A DNA stretch of 64,000 nt from an uncultured Coriobacteriaceae bacterium (GTDB taxonomy: Bacteria > Actinomycetota > Coriobacteriia > Coriobacteriales > Atopobiaceae). The stretch is from positions 124,001 to 188,000 of the forward strand of contig CADCHF010000001.1 in the NCBI GenBank assembly GCA_902801175.1, read 5' to 3'. Positions 53,283-62,593 of this stretch are shown here, one piece after another; position 1 is the stretch's first letter; every line of letters begins with the position of its first letter. The translations under genes were made by a program, and so were the position numbers. The notes under the pieces were generated by a model, which did not search any database, had not been told where the DNA came from, and saw only the letters and a list, made by a program, of their open reading frames with translations.

Positions 53283-54326
53283 ATGGCAGACCGCATCTTG
53301 AACATTGGCTTTATTGGTAACGGCAAGGGCTCAAACCGCTATCATGCGCCTTTCTCTCTGGCGCTGCCCGAGAAGTTCCGCATCAAGACCATGCAGGCAC
53401 GTCACCTTGGTGGCCCCTGGCCCAAGATTCCAGGCGTTGAGTACACCACCGACATGGAGGCAATGCTCGCCGACCCCGAGATTGACATTATCGAGATCAG
53501 CACGCCCCACTTTACCCACTACTCACTCACCAAGCAGGCGCTCGAAGCCGGCAAGCATGTGGTGTGTGACAAGGCCTTCGTGGGTACCGTCGCCGAGGCC
53601 GAGGAGCTCTACGCACTCGCCGAGGCCAAGGGCGTCACTGTGCAGTGCTACCAGAACCGCCGCTTTGACTCCGACTTTCTCACCGCAAAGAAGGTCATGG
53701 AGTCGGGCAAGCTGGGCAAGGTCTTTGAGATTGTGACCCACTACGACTACTGGCGCGCAGAGTATCTGCGCTACGCCCAGGAGGGGCCCTTCGACCGCCT
53801 GATGGGCATCTGCTACGGCCATGCCTGCCACAGCGTTGACCAGCTCATTAGCTGGCTTGGCATCCCCGATCACTGGCACACCGAGACGCGCCAGCTCTAT
53901 GGCGAGGGGCATCCCGAGACCTTCTACGACTTTGACCTCTACTACGACGAGCTTGGCATCAAGGCCACAGCGGCTTCCAACTACCATGCGGCCATCCAGC
54001 GCCCGAGCTTTGAGGTCTATGGCACCCTCGGTACCTTCATCAAGGTGGAGAAGGACCAGCAGGAGCGCGACCTCAAGAAGTTCTACCTGCCTGCGGGACA
54101 TCCCGACTTTGGCCTGGACACGCCCGAGCAGTGGGGAGTCCTGCGCTACTACGACGACGAGGGCACCATGCACGAGGAGCGCGTGGAGACCGTGCGCAGC
54201 ACCTACAGCGGCTTCTACGAGGCACTTTATGAGACGGTGGCCAATGGCGCGCCGCAGCTCGTGAAGCCCGAAGAGACCATCGCCCAGCTGCGCATCCTTG
54301 AGGAGGCCACCAAGGACCTCAAGTAG
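53283..54326 (+). CDS. Gfo/Idh/MocA-family oxidoreductase 2
   Basis: 347 residues; AGGGAGGAACC precedes ATG 53283. The Rossmann fold begins LNIGFIGNGKGSNRYH (a long loop after GxGxxG-like NGKGS). The usual EKP is VVCDKAFVGT, keeping the Lys. The catalytic domain has GHACHSVDQLISWLG. NAD(P)-dependent on a sugar-like substrate, unidentified. Divergent from the acyl carrier unit and followed by repeats; functional link to it unproven. Confidence 0.87.
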   Translation: MADRILNIGFIGNGKGSNRYHAPFSLALPEKFRIKTMQARHLGGPWPKIPGVEYTTDMEAMLADPEIDIIEISTPHFTHYSLTKQALEAGKHVVCDKAFVGTVAEAEELYALAEAKGVTVQCYQNRRFDSDFLTAKKVMESGKLGKVFEIVTHYDYWRAEYLRYAQEGPFDRLMGICYGHACHSVDQLISWLGIPDHWHTETRQLYGEGHPETFYDFDLYYDELGIKATAASNYHAAIQRPSFEVYGTLGTFIKVEKDQQERDLKKFYLPAGHPDFGLDTPEQWGVLRYYDDEGTMHEERVETVRSTYSGFYEALYETVANGAPQLVKPEETIAQLRILEEATKDLK

Positions 54327-54350
54327 CCCAAACGCAAACCCTCGCTTTCG

Positions 54351-54477
54351 GACATTGGGGACGGTTCCTCTTGTCCAAACCAAACCGTCCCTGTGTCCAC
54401 CAGACATTGGGGACGGTTCCTCTTGTCCGGCTTGTCCGATCTTCTGTTCCGGACAAAAGGAACCGTCCCCAATATCC
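54351..54477. repeat. GGGGACGGTTCC palindromic repeats, three copies
   Basis: Two direct copies of GACATTGGGGACGGTTCC-TCTTGTCC (54351-54376, 54403-54428) and one inverted copy (54451-54477, core AAAAGGAACCGTCCCCAAT). A degenerate piece lies between. They fill the 315-bp gap 54327-54641 with nothing else evident except the ribokinase leader. Confidence 0.85.
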
Positions 54478-54641
54478 GGACCACGGGAGTCCGAACGCTA
54501 AACCCCCGGGAAGTTTTCTGTTCTGGTGTTCGGGCATGGTGTGGGAAAAGGGTATCCCCATTCCCACACCGTGCCCAGACTGGAACGAGCCTAGCGCAGT
54601 TCCTGCTAAGCTTGGGTAAGACACGGCCGTTAGGAGCAACC

Positions 54642-55529
54642 ATGAGCGTCCTCAGCATTGGTTCGATGAATCTCGACTACGTGTATCAGGTGCCTCACCT
54701 GGCCCGTCCTGGCGAGACCCTCATGGCAACCGCAATGGAGACTAAGGCGGGTGGAAAGGGACTCAATCAGACCCTTGCCCTCGCCCGTGCTAGCGCAACC
54801 GTACGACATGCCGGCTGCATTGGCCCAGAGGGAGCGGCGCTTCGCGATCTTTTGGTCGAAAACGGCGTCGACGTGTCGCTCGTGCAGACTGTAGAGGCTC
54901 CGCAGGGGTCCGCCTTCATCCAGGTTGACCAGACCACCGCACAAAACAGCATTGTCGTCTTTGGTGGGTCAAACACAGCGCTCACGCCCGAACGCGTGGT
55001 GGAGGTGCTCGACAGCGCACAGACTGGCGAGCGGGTGTTGCTGCAAAACGAAGTCAGCTCAATGAGGGAGATACTTGCAGGCTGCGCAAAACGCGGCTTG
55101 TCCGTCATCCTCAACCCGGCCCCCTACAGCGACGACATAGCTACCATGGACCTGTCATCTGTGGAGTGGCTCATCGTGAACGAGGTTGAGGTCGAGCAAC
55201 TCACAGGCACGAACGACCCCGACGAAGCGTGGCAGATCGTACAAAGTCGCTGGCCGAGCACGTCGCTTATCGTCACCCTGGGCGAGCAGGGAAGCGTCTG
55301 TTTCTGCCAGAACGAGCGCATCGTGCAGGAGGCGTACAGGGTAAGGGCCGTTGACACCACCGCCGCGGGAGACACTTTCATTGGCTACTTTGTGGCGGGC
55401 CTCGAAAAGGGCCTTGCGCTGCCGCAGTGCCTGCAGCAGGCGTCGCTCGCCTCTGCCATCGCCGTCACCCGACCCGGGGCAGCACCTTCCATCCCTTGGG
55501 GCAAAGAGCTTTTGGGCTTTGACGCCTGA
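54642..55529 (+). CDS. Ribokinase-type PfkB carbohydrate kinase
   Basis: 295 residues from ATG 54642 with TAGGAG upstream; the frame runs further 5' through the repeats but is not conserved there. N-terminal LSIGSMNLDYVYQVPHLARPGET and GGKGLNQTLALARA; NPAPYSD; and the PfkB signature DTTAAGDTFIGYF with the catalytic Asp near residue 247. It phosphorylates ribose or a similar sugar with ATP. Single gene; no permease adjacent. Confidence 0.9.
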   Translation: MSVLSIGSMNLDYVYQVPHLARPGETLMATAMETKAGGKGLNQTLALARASATVRHAGCIGPEGAALRDLLVENGVDVSLVQTVEAPQGSAFIQVDQTTAQNSIVVFGGSNTALTPERVVEVLDSAQTGERVLLQNEVSSMREILAGCAKRGLSVILNPAPYSDDIATMDLSSVEWLIVNEVEVEQLTGTNDPDEAWQIVQSRWPSTSLIVTLGEQGSVCFCQNERIVQEAYRVRAVDTTAAGDTFIGYFVAGLEKGLALPQCLQQASLASAIAVTRPGAAPSIPWGKELLGFDA

Positions 55530-55577
55530 GCACCATAAGCACTGGGCCGCACGCCTGGCCGGCCTCCGTATGCACCA

Positions 55578-56051
55578 TTAGAGCATCATGCGCATGGCCT
55601 TGTGCGTCGAGCTGTCGTCAGTAAACCCGAGCGTTTGATACAGCGGGTAACCGTCGTCGGTGGCATGCAGCTCCAGCACGTCGAGCTGGCGATCGTAGGC
55701 CTCCTCAATGAGCTTGCCCATGACCCGTCGGGCGAGTCCTTGGCGTCGATACTCCGGCTTGGTATACACGTTGAAGAGCACACCGGTACGTCCGTTAGGA
55801 AAACGGGGACTTGGCGGCTTCTCCACCAGAAGGAGCCATGCGCATGAGACCATGAGTCCATCGTCGTTTCGCGCCACAAAGGCAAGCAGGTCGCGCTGCA
55901 AGTGCCATTTGAAGTATCCGGGGAGCGTCTCGCGCAGCTGCAGGACCTGCTCGGAGTCAAGCTCGCCAAAGTCGTCGGTCAGATAGGCAAGACGAAGCTC
56001 GATGAGCTCTTCTATGTTGGCAACGGTTGCCTGCCCAAACGTCATGCCCAT
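55578..56051 (-). CDS. GNAT-family N-acetyltransferase
   Basis: 157 residues from ATG 56051 with GAGGGGGG upstream. Acetyl-CoA-binding motif A: NVYTKPEYRRQGLARRVMGKLIEEA, with the R-R-Q-G-L-A core; motif B near ELHATDDGYPLYQTLGF. The substrate is not deducible. Convergent with the ribokinase gene. Confidence 0.88.
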   Translation of the reverse strand: MGMTFGQATVANIEELIELRLAYLTDDFGELDSEQVLQLRETLPGYFKWHLQRDLLAFVARNDDGLMVSCAWLLLVEKPPSPRFPNGRTGVLFNVYTKPEYRRQGLARRVMGKLIEEAYDRQLDVLELHATDDGYPLYQTLGFTDDSSTHKAMRMML

Positions 56052-56170
56052 GCCGTGCCACCCCCCCTCACGCAAGCGTCCCTTTGCACACCAGTCTAGC
56101 TGCACATACGCCTCGTCGGCAACCTATCTGCAGAAGAAGACCAAGCCAGATACCTGTGAGCAAAGAAGGC

Positions 56171-56200
56171 CCCTCACCCGCATCAAGGCGAGGGCGAGGG
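56171..56200 (-). terminator. Terminator of the aldo/keto reductase gene
   Basis: CCCTCACCC / GGGCGAGGG; on the minus strand followed by GCCTTCTTTG. Confidence 0.5.
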
Positions 56201-56231
56201 ACCTGGTGCATCTCTTTTTTTCCGCAGCCAG

Positions 56232-57383
56232 TTAGACAAAGAGCTCGACCGTCTTCGCCATGCGCTCGATGACCTCCACGCCAAACGGGCAGCGGCTCTC
56301 GCAGCCACCGCATCCAATGCACTCGTCGGCATGGTGGTCCAGGGCAAGGTAGTGGTCACGGACCAGCTGAGGAACCTCGCCGCCCTTTGCCACCTGCACC
56401 TCGGCCAGGTCATAGAACTTGTTCACCTGTGCCACGCTGATGCCCATGGGACACGGCGCGCAGTGACCGCAATAGGTGCAAAGCCCGCTCGCGTTGTTGT
56501 GCGGTGCCGTCGCGAGCGCGGTCGCGTAGTCGCGCTCCTCTTCCGATGCCTCACAATATGCCGCATCTGCCTCAAGATCGGCCACGCTGCCAAAGCCGCA
56601 CGTGACGCTCCCCACGGCCGGACGCGTGAGCGCGTAGTGGAGGCACATGGCGGGCGTCATCGCCACGCCAAAGGGGCTGCGCTCCGCATCGAGCAGGCGC
56701 CCGCCCGCAAAGGCCTTCATCACGGTCAGCCCCACATCGGCGCGCTCGCAGGCACGATAGAGCTCAAGACGGTCCGCATCAAAGCCCGCATACTCGTCAC
56801 CGGCCGAACTGCTCAACGTCATGATGTCGTAGCTGCCCGGCTGCATGTCGTAGGCAGGGTTGATGGAGAAGAGCATCATCTCCACCGCGTCCTGCTCGAC
56901 GGCATAGCTGCCGCACACGGCACTGTGGGTAGACATGCCAATGTGACGGATGACGCCCTCGGCCTTGAGCTGCTCCACATAGTCGCGGTAGGGTCCTTCC
57001 AGGCAGCGCTTGAGCTCGTCGAGGTCGTCGATGTAATGCATCATGCCCAGCTCAACGTGGTCGGTGTGGAAGCGCGTGAGCAGATCGTCAAAGGCAACCT
57101 TGCACTTTTCCACGTCGCGCGTGCGCACGTACTGGCCGTCTTGCCAGGTGGAGCCAATGTGACCCTGCACAATCCAATGCCCAGGGTTCTCGGCACAAGC
57201 GTCTCCCAAACGCGTGCGAACCTCGGGATCGCTCATCCAGCAGTCCACGATGTTGACGCCCAGCTCGGCGGCACGCAAGGTGATGGCGCGAGCCTCCTCG
57301 GCGCTCATGCGGTCGAGCCACTCGCCACCAAAGCCAATCTCCGAGACCTTAAGCCCCGTACGTCCCAGCCTTCGATAGTTCAT
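56232..57383 (-). CDS. Aldo/keto reductase with C-terminal [4Fe-4S] clusters
   Basis: 383 residues. TIM-barrel AKR fold (MNYRRLGRTGLKVSEIGFGGEW at the start, HYIDDLDEL and GVIRHIGMSTHS further on), then a ferredoxin-like end: CTYCGHCAPCPMG and CIGCGGCESRCPFGV. This FeS-bearing AKR group is common in anaerobes and reduces carbonyls with NADPH or ferredoxin electrons. Substrate unknown. Single gene, divergent from the HAD pair. Confidence 0.9.
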   Translation of the reverse strand: MNYRRLGRTGLKVSEIGFGGEWLDRMSAEEARAITLRAAELGVNIVDCWMSDPEVRTRLGDACAENPGHWIVQGHIGSTWQDGQYVRTRDVEKCKVAFDDLLTRFHTDHVELGMMHYIDDLDELKRCLEGPYRDYVEQLKAEGVIRHIGMSTHSAVCGSYAVEQDAVEMMLFSINPAYDMQPGSYDIMTLSSSAGDEYAGFDADRLELYRACERADVGLTVMKAFAGGRLLDAERSPFGVAMTPAMCLHYALTRPAVGSVTCGFGSVADLEADAAYCEASEEERDYATALATAPHNNASGLCTYCGHCAPCPMGISVAQVNKFYDLAEVQVAKGGEVPQLVRDHYLALDHHADECIGCGGCESRCPFGVEVIERMAKTVELFV

Positions 57384-57475
57384 ATGATGCTCCTCCCTCC
57401 TGTCCCTCCGTTCAGCTTACACCCTTGGCTAAACAAGGGTACAGTGATATCAGAAACACTGGCTAAGGAGACTTC

Positions 57476-58297
57476 ATGCCTAACTATCAACTCATTGCCC
57501 TCGACATGGACGGCACGCTGCTCAACTCTGAAAAGCGCATGTCGCCTCGCACGCTCGAGGCTCTGCACCACATTGCCGCGCGCGGAGTGCATGTGTGCCT
57601 CTCCACTGGCCGAGCCGTGGTCGAGCTCGAGGACTACCGCAAGGAGATGCAGGGCACGGTGAGCCTTGCGTCGCTTTTGAGCGGCGGCCACGTTTTGGAC
57701 CTCGAGCAGAACTCAACCATTGACGCGCATCCGTTTGAGACCGCGACCGCACTTGCCATTGCACAGCAGGGACTCCGCGAGAACGCCATGGTGGTTGTGC
57801 TCACCACATCGCAGACAGCTACCCTTGAAAAGGACGTCGACCGTATGGACCAGCTGGGGCTTGGCATCTACAAGCCGCTCTACCGCCAGCACTGCACCAT
57901 GTGCAACGACGTGCTCGACTACATTGCCTCTCATGAGCAGGAGGTCTGCAAGGTCAACCTCTACCACCCCAGCCAGGAGGCGCGTGATCGCTCGGCAGCG
58001 GCACTGGCAGGGCTGCCGGTGCAGGCCGCCTATTCTGAGGCTGCCTCACTCGAGTGCTCCCCGCTTGGCGTAAGCAAAGCCAGCGGTCTCAAGACGCTCT
58101 GCGACCACGTGGGCATTGGCCTGGAAAACGCCATTGCCGTTGGTGACGGCCTCAACGACCTCGATGTTCTGCGTGTGGCGGGGCTCTCGGTTGCCATGGG
58201 CAACGCGGCGCGCGAGGTCAAGGAGCTGGCGGACGTCGTGGTTGCCGACAACGACCACGACGGCATCGCCGAGGTCGTCGAGCGTTTCTTTGCATAA
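57476..58297 (+). CDS. Cof-type HAD phosphatase 1
   Basis: 273 residues. HAD motif I IALDMDGTLLNSE (nucleophile Asp near residue 10), motif II STGR, Lys in GVSKASGLK and motif IV VGDGLNDLDVL. The C2b cap lies between. Removes phosphate from sugar phosphates or flavin-like metabolites. The next same-strand gene is a second HAD protein 53 bp away, probably co-transcribed. Confidence 0.92.
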   Translation: MPNYQLIALDMDGTLLNSEKRMSPRTLEALHHIAARGVHVCLSTGRAVVELEDYRKEMQGTVSLASLLSGGHVLDLEQNSTIDAHPFETATALAIAQQGLRENAMVVVLTTSQTATLEKDVDRMDQLGLGIYKPLYRQHCTMCNDVLDYIASHEQEVCKVNLYHPSQEARDRSAAALAGLPVQAAYSEAASLECSPLGVSKASGLKTLCDHVGIGLENAIAVGDGLNDLDVLRVAGLSVAMGNAAREVKELADVVVADNDHDGIAEVVERFFA

Positions 58298-58350
58298 CCT
58301 GGCGTCACGCCCCACAAACACCCTTCACCTGCCGATCCCAAGGAGCCAAC

Positions 58351-59205
58351 GTGATCAAGCTGGTCCTCGCCGACATGGACAACACGCTCATTCCCTTTGG
58401 AAACGACCACGCATCGGAGCGCACGCTTGCCGCCATCCATGCCTGTCAGGAGGCGGGAGTTGTGTTTGGCCCGGCAACGGGACGCAACCGCATCGAGGTT
58501 GCAGGTTTTTTGTGCTATGACGAAGCAGCCTATCAGACGGCCGTGCTCGTCAATGGGCAGGAGGTCTACCTGCGTGGCGAGCTTGTAAAACGGGAGACTC
58601 TCGACCCTAGGGCGCTACGCCGTGCCGAAGAGGCGATCCTTGGGCGTCGCGGCGTTGCTCTGCTTGTGTATCGCCCCGACGGCACCTGCGACTGGGTAGG
58701 TGACGAGCCGGAGCATCTTGGCGAGTTCATGATTAACGCCATGCATAATGGGTCACAGCGCCACAAGACGCTGCCTTCCTACCCCGTTGCAAAGGCGGGC
58801 ATTGTTGCGCTTCTTGAGCGAGAGGACGAGCTGGCCCTGCAGCGCGAGCTCAGTGAGCTGTGTCCAGAACTCGACTTTCTCAATACCGTGCCGCAATGGT
58901 TTGACGTCATTCCTCACGGCTGGAGCAAGGTTCGCGGCATCGAGGTGCTGGAGCAAGAGCTGGGCATCACGTCCGACGAGCTCTGCGTGTTTGGTGACGC
59001 GCCAAACGACCTGGCCATGTTTGCGCACGCCACGCACTCGTGTGCTGTAGCCAACGCAACGCCCGAGGCTCAGGCGGCCGCGCGCTGGCACGTTGGGGCC
59101 TCCGCCGATGACGGCGTCGCCATTGCCCTCGAGCAGATTGCCGAGGCCGCACGCATGACCCAAGAGAGCGGCCACGAGGTACTTCCCAGCTTTATGCAGG
59201 TGTAG
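58351..59205 (+). CDS. Cof-type HAD phosphatase 2
   Basis: 284 residues, starting GTG at 58351. Motif I VLADMDNTLIPFGND (DMDNT instead of DMDGT), motif II GPATGRNR, Lys in GWSKVRGIE and motif IV FGDAPNDLAMF. Same family as the preceding gene but a different cap. Probably a phosphatase of unknown substrate, in a three-gene run with phosphatase 1 and the EcsC-like gene 17 bp downstream. Confidence 0.9.
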   Translation: MIKLVLADMDNTLIPFGNDHASERTLAAIHACQEAGVVFGPATGRNRIEVAGFLCYDEAAYQTAVLVNGQEVYLRGELVKRETLDPRALRRAEEAILGRRGVALLVYRPDGTCDWVGDEPEHLGEFMINAMHNGSQRHKTLPSYPVAKAGIVALLEREDELALQRELSELCPELDFLNTVPQWFDVIPHGWSKVRGIEVLEQELGITSDELCVFGDAPNDLAMFAHATHSCAVANATPEAQAAARWHVGASADDGVAIALEQIAEAARMTQESGHEVLPSFMQV

Positions 59206-59222
59206 ACATAAGGGGCTCAGCC

Positions 59223-60140
59223 ATGAACGACATGCAGCAGGAACCTCGCGAGGGACTACAGCAGGACGTCACGCAGCAGGGCAACCAGCAACAAACAGAC
59301 TTGCAGCAAGGCAACTTGCAGCAAGGCCAGCAACAGCCTGACCTTGTTGTTCAGATATTTGATGCCACCAAGGTTGCGCTCGATGGTGCAGGCGATGCCT
59401 ACCGCGATGCGTTCAAGGAAATCCAGGGGAAGCTTCCCACCTTTGACGAGGTGCTGGCACAAGCGGTGCTGCTACCAGGCACGCGCATCGACCGAATCGA
59501 CTATCTCGCCAAGACACTTGGACCAAAGTACATCCACCCCATCGTGAGGGCATCCATCAATGTGACACCTGCCGCGGCGGGACTCTCCAACAAGCAGATC
59601 GAAAAGATTGCCAAACGCTCGATTGGGCAAGACGGTCGCCGCACGACGGCACTCTCGTTTGCCGCCGGAATTCCGGGCGGCGTTGCGGCGGCGGCCACCA
59701 TACCCGCCGACCTCATACAGTTCTACGGCTACCTCATTCGCAGCATTCAGAAGCTGAGCTACCTCTATGGCTGGCGCGACCTCGTATATATCACCGAGGG
59801 TGAGCCCGACATCGCTACCGCTGGAGCGCTGGTTGTCTTTTTGGGCGTCATGGCGGGAATACCCGAGGCAGACGCCGCGCTTGCACGACTCGCCCGCCTG
59901 CGCAGTGCGGGTGCCACCGACGACCAGCTTCGTCAGGTCATGGCAGAGCGCTCCATGGCCCCACAGATCAAGCTCATCTCGGACGGCCTCACGCGTCGCA
60001 TGGCGCGCAGACTCACCGGTCAGGTGGCAGGGCACGCCATCCCGATCGTTGGGGGAATCGTCTCAGGCGTCATGACCGGCTCGGGCTTTGACGAGATGGC
60101 AAAGCGGCTGCTCAAGGAGCTCAAGCGCCACGGGGCATAG
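59223..60140 (+). CDS. EcsC-family protein
   Basis: 305 residues. The first ~40 residues are a Gln-rich, low-complexity stretch (repeats of LQQGN). The rest matches EcsC-like proteins: ALSFAAGIPGGVAAAATIPADLIQFYGYLIRSI, then LYGWRD, and a Gly-rich C-terminal segment (VAGHAIPIVGGIVSGVMTG). Hydrophobic stretches suggest membrane association. Function unknown; possibly accessory to a transporter or protease system. Last gene of the HAD pair's run, ending in a terminator. Confidence 0.75.
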   Translation: MNDMQQEPREGLQQDVTQQGNQQQTDLQQGNLQQGQQQPDLVVQIFDATKVALDGAGDAYRDAFKEIQGKLPTFDEVLAQAVLLPGTRIDRIDYLAKTLGPKYIHPIVRASINVTPAAAGLSNKQIEKIAKRSIGQDGRRTTALSFAAGIPGGVAAAATIPADLIQFYGYLIRSIQKLSYLYGWRDLVYITEGEPDIATAGALVVFLGVMAGIPEADAALARLARLRSAGATDDQLRQVMAERSMAPQIKLISDGLTRRMARRLTGQVAGHAIPIVGGIVSGVMTGSGFDEMAKRLLKELKRHGA

Positions 60141-60146
60141 GACAGG

Positions 60147-60176
60147 AAAGGCGAGGGTGCCAGTACCCTCGCCTTT
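60147..60176. terminator. Terminator after the EcsC-like gene
   Basis: AAAGGCGAGGGT / ACCCTCGCCTTT, a 12-bp perfect stem; serves both the + gene and the convergent GH1 gene. Confidence 0.8.
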
Positions 60177-60204
60177 CAATCAGCGCTTCATCACACGTGC
60201 GACA

Positions 60205-61662
<1,458 letters not shown>

Positions 61663-61717
61663 ACCCGCCGTCGAGGTGTGTCGGCGGCGGACAAAGGAAG
61701 GACATGCTTTTCGTGCG

Positions 61718-62035
61718 CTAGCGGCTCACGTTGTCGTGCCAGGCGCCAATGAGGTTGGCGTTATTGCGGAACTGACAGGCCACCACGCGCGGCATGGTGG
61801 GAGGAATCTGGTAGGCAGCCTCAGCATCAAAGATGGCCTGTAACTGGGTGCGAATCCGGTCGATGAGGTCCTCGCGCGCCGAGATACCGCCGCCGATGGC
61901 CACGGCCTCCACGTCGAGCACGCACTGCAGGTTGTATATCTGCACGGCAGCTATGCGCGCATACTCGTCGAGCATCGTAAGGATGCGTTTGTCACCGGCG
62001 TCGGCCAGCTCAAAGACCTTGAACCCGTTTGTGGG
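61718..62035 (-). pseudogene. Truncated ROK-family kinase (C-terminal part only)
   Basis: The frame to the stop at 61718 encodes only the end of a ROK protein (FKVFELADAGDKRILTM, VEAVAIGGGISAREDL, NNANLIGAWHD); about two thirds of the usual ~300 residues is missing. The frame continues into the 62031-62123 repeat with no start codon and no family similarity. The gene was probably broken by the element or a deletion beside it. It lies next to the 6-phospho-beta-glucosidase gene, the usual place for a sugar-kinase partner. Confidence 0.75.
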
Positions 62036-62123
62036 CCAATGCGGATGTTTTGGACGTGCTTGCGGGCAAATGCGGATGTTTCGGACGCCTCAAGCAGCTT
62101 GAAACGTCCGTTTTTGCCCACAA
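62031..62123. repeat. ~93-bp inverted-repeat element, copy 2
   Basis: Begins TGTGGGCCAATGCGG and ends CCGTTTTTGCCCACA; an internal CTTGCGGGCAAATGCGG repeats the end. Same family as 1072-1166. It coincides with the broken end of the ROK gene. Confidence 0.65.
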
Positions 62124-62249
62124 GCATGCCTCGGTCGGACATCTGGGGCCGTCCAAGATGTACGGACAAACGTTACGACCTCGTTTCTCTCTCTAGATAC
62201 ATCCTATGACGTTTCGTATACTCCTCACCAATCGCATAGCACCACCAAA

Positions 62250-62531
62250 CCTAAGAAGCGGAAGTAAAACCTGCAGAGGCGCCTACAGAGAGCACGGGCA
62301 GCTGAGATCCGAGCGGTAGCTGGCAGGCATAATGGACCCGCTGAGGGCGCGAAGAAACCCCGGCAACAGGGCGGAAGTCGCGACGGCAGCCCGCCGTCAT
62401 AGGGCAGGGAGTGATGGCTCCCACAGAGTGAGCGGATGTACGAGCGTCCGCTAATCGAGGTGGCACCGCAGGCTTATGCATACGCATGACGCTTGTCCTC
62501 GAGACCCATAGGTCGAGGACGGGCGTTTTTT
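62250..62531 (+). ncRNA. T-box riboswitch, tryptophan type
   Basis: The T-box motif AGGTGGCACCGCA lies at 62458-62470. Its TGGC (62461-62464) would pair with an ACCA/GCCA-type 3' end whose discriminator is G, as in bacterial tRNA-Trp. A TGG specifier candidate lies at 62333-62335 in the 5' stem region. A terminator with a ~14-bp stem (62489-62502 / 62513-62526) and T-run ends at 62531. It lies directly before trpB2, so uncharged tRNA-Trp would permit read-through. Confidence 0.85.
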
Positions 62532-62593
62532 GTTGGCCAGAGTGGCCGAGCCCTTCCTCAAACGCGCCAACCGGCGCAGAAAGGAGGCCCGCC

